Shown here: positions 4,819 to 5,491 of the stretch, one piece after another
How positions within the stretch are numbered: position 1 is the stretch's first letter
How the letters are laid out: every line of letters starts with the position of its first letter
NCBI GenBank assembly: GCA_030746455.1
Contig: JASLMQ010000494.1
Coordinates: forward strand, 1-5,491
Direction of reading: 5' to 3'
DNA length: 5,491 bases
Source of the DNA: Candidatus Latescibacterota bacterium
GTDB taxonomy: Bacteria; Latescibacterota; UBA2968; GCA-2709665
Program-made: the position numbers and the translations under genes
Notes under the pieces: model-generated
What the model saw: the letters and a program-made list of their open reading frames with translations, nothing else
Told to the model about the DNA's origin: nothing
Database searches by the model: none

Positions 4819-5491
4819 GTGCCCCAACCCAACATCCTGCTGCTCTTCGTCGACCAGATGCGCTACGATGCCATGGGCTGCGCCGGCAATCCCGTCATCC
4901 GCACCCCGGCGCTGGACCGCCTTGCGCGCGAGGGGATGAACTACACCCACGCCGTTACGCCGGTGCCCGTCTGCGTGGCCGCGCGCTACTCGCTCATGAC
5001 CGGCCACCACTGCTCCGTCCACGGACGGTTCTCCAACAACCGCCCCTCGCCCGAGCCCAACCTCTACACGGCACCGCAGCTTCTGGGCAGTGCTGGCTAC
5101 CTCACCCAGGCGATCGGGAAGATGCATTTCGGACCGGCACGTCGCCACCACGGCTTCCAGCGCATGCAGCTGATGGAGGAGATCCCGGACTACCGTGAGG
5201 ACGACGAGTACCTCATGTACCTCAAGGAGGTCGGCTACGGTCACATCCGGCAGGTCCATGGCGTGCGCAACCTGCTCTACCACCAGCCGCAGGTCTCCGT
5301 GATCCCCGAGGAACATCACGGCAGCACCTGGGTGGCCGACCGTACGGTCGATTTCCTGTGCGAGAACCGGCACCGACCCTTCTTCTGCTGGGCCTCCTGG
5401 ATCGCGCCCCATCTGCCCTGGAACGCCCCCGAGCCCTTTGCGTCGATGTATTCGATCGACGACATGCCCCCGCCCCACAACTGGGACCAGC
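4819..5491 (+). CDS. Sulfatase (type I, formylglycine-dependent), 3' end outside window
   Basis: The first 224 residues of a sulfatase that would hydrolyse sulfate esters using a cysteine-derived formylglycine. NILLLFVDQMRYDAMG (5-20) is the first strand with metal-binding Asp12; the usual second Asp is Gln13, as in several sulfatase subgroups. The maturation and active-site motif is CVAAR (52-56), fitting C-x-(P/A)-x-R with Ala at the third position, followed by SLMTG (58-62). GKMHF (100-104) supplies the conserved Lys101 and His103, and APHLPW (196-201) the later conserved His198. The second metal site (Asp-His or Asp-Asn pair) would lie beyond the window end. Start: GTG with GAGG at 4809-4812 and 6-nt spacing; the domain begins at residue 5, so there is no signal peptide. 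It needs a formylglycine-generating enzyme, which is not encoded here. The likely substrate is a sulfated saccharide, inferred from its neighbours. Confidence 0.92.
   Translation, partial: MPQPNILLLFVDQMRYDAMGCAGNPVIRTPALDRLAREGMNYTHAVTPVPVCVAARYSLMTGHHCSVHGRFSNNRPSPEPNLYTAPQLLGSAGYLTQAIGKMHFGPARRHHGFQRMQLMEEIPDYREDDEYLMYLKEVGYGHIRQVHGVRNLLYHQPQVSVIPEEHHGSTWVADRTVDFLCENRHRPFFCWASWIAPHLPWNAPEPFASMYSIDDMPPPHNWDQ

Noticed and set aside
4813..5478. Minus-strand open frame opposite the sulfatase
   Set aside because: The plus strand carries clear sulfatase motifs throughout; the minus frame has low-complexity Val/Gly/Arg-rich sequence.

Overview
The window is GC-rich bacterial chromosome with long open frames, strong G/C preference at third codon positions and three likely GTG starts. 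The gene content (a sulfatase, a sialidase-like beta-propeller and a secreted alpha/beta-hydrolase together) and the intergenic repeat words recall uncultivated or environmental bacteria of the Planctomycetes, Lentisphaerae, Latescibacteria or Poribacteria type. No marker gene is present, so this placement is inference only.

Layout: positions 1-257 are non-coding, with an edge hairpin and a nonamer quasi-repeat. A PfkB-family (adenosine-kinase-like) kinase lies on the minus strand at 258-1250. A 155-bp divergent spacer (1251-1405) with a heptamer quasi-repeat separates it from four plus-strand genes. These are an FkbM-type methyltransferase (1406-2164), a secreted acetylxylan-esterase-like alpha/beta-hydrolase (2238-3386), a sialidase-like BNR/Asp-box protein (3561-4700) and a sulfatase cut by the window end (4819 onward). 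The gaps of 73, 174 and 118 bp between the plus-strand genes leave room for separate transcripts, and no clear terminator or promoter stands out.

Function: the esterase, propeller and sulfatase suggest stepwise removal of acyl, glycosyl and sulfate groups from a decorated glycan, while the FkbM enzyme would methylate a glycan or secondary metabolite. Only the esterase has a signal peptide. The sialidase-like protein and the sulfatase begin directly with domain sequence, which suggests cytoplasmic action on imported fragments. The kinase may be nucleoside or sugar salvage unrelated to the rest.

The most unusual things are (a) short-period quasi-repeats, 7-bp and 9-bp units, present in four of the five non-coding stretches and not noticed in any gene; (b) an alpha/beta-hydrolase with Asp where the catalytic His of a GGH motif is expected; and (c) a sialidase-like protein lacking the FRIP arginine. 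No complete novel system (defence, CRISPR, mobile element) is visible.
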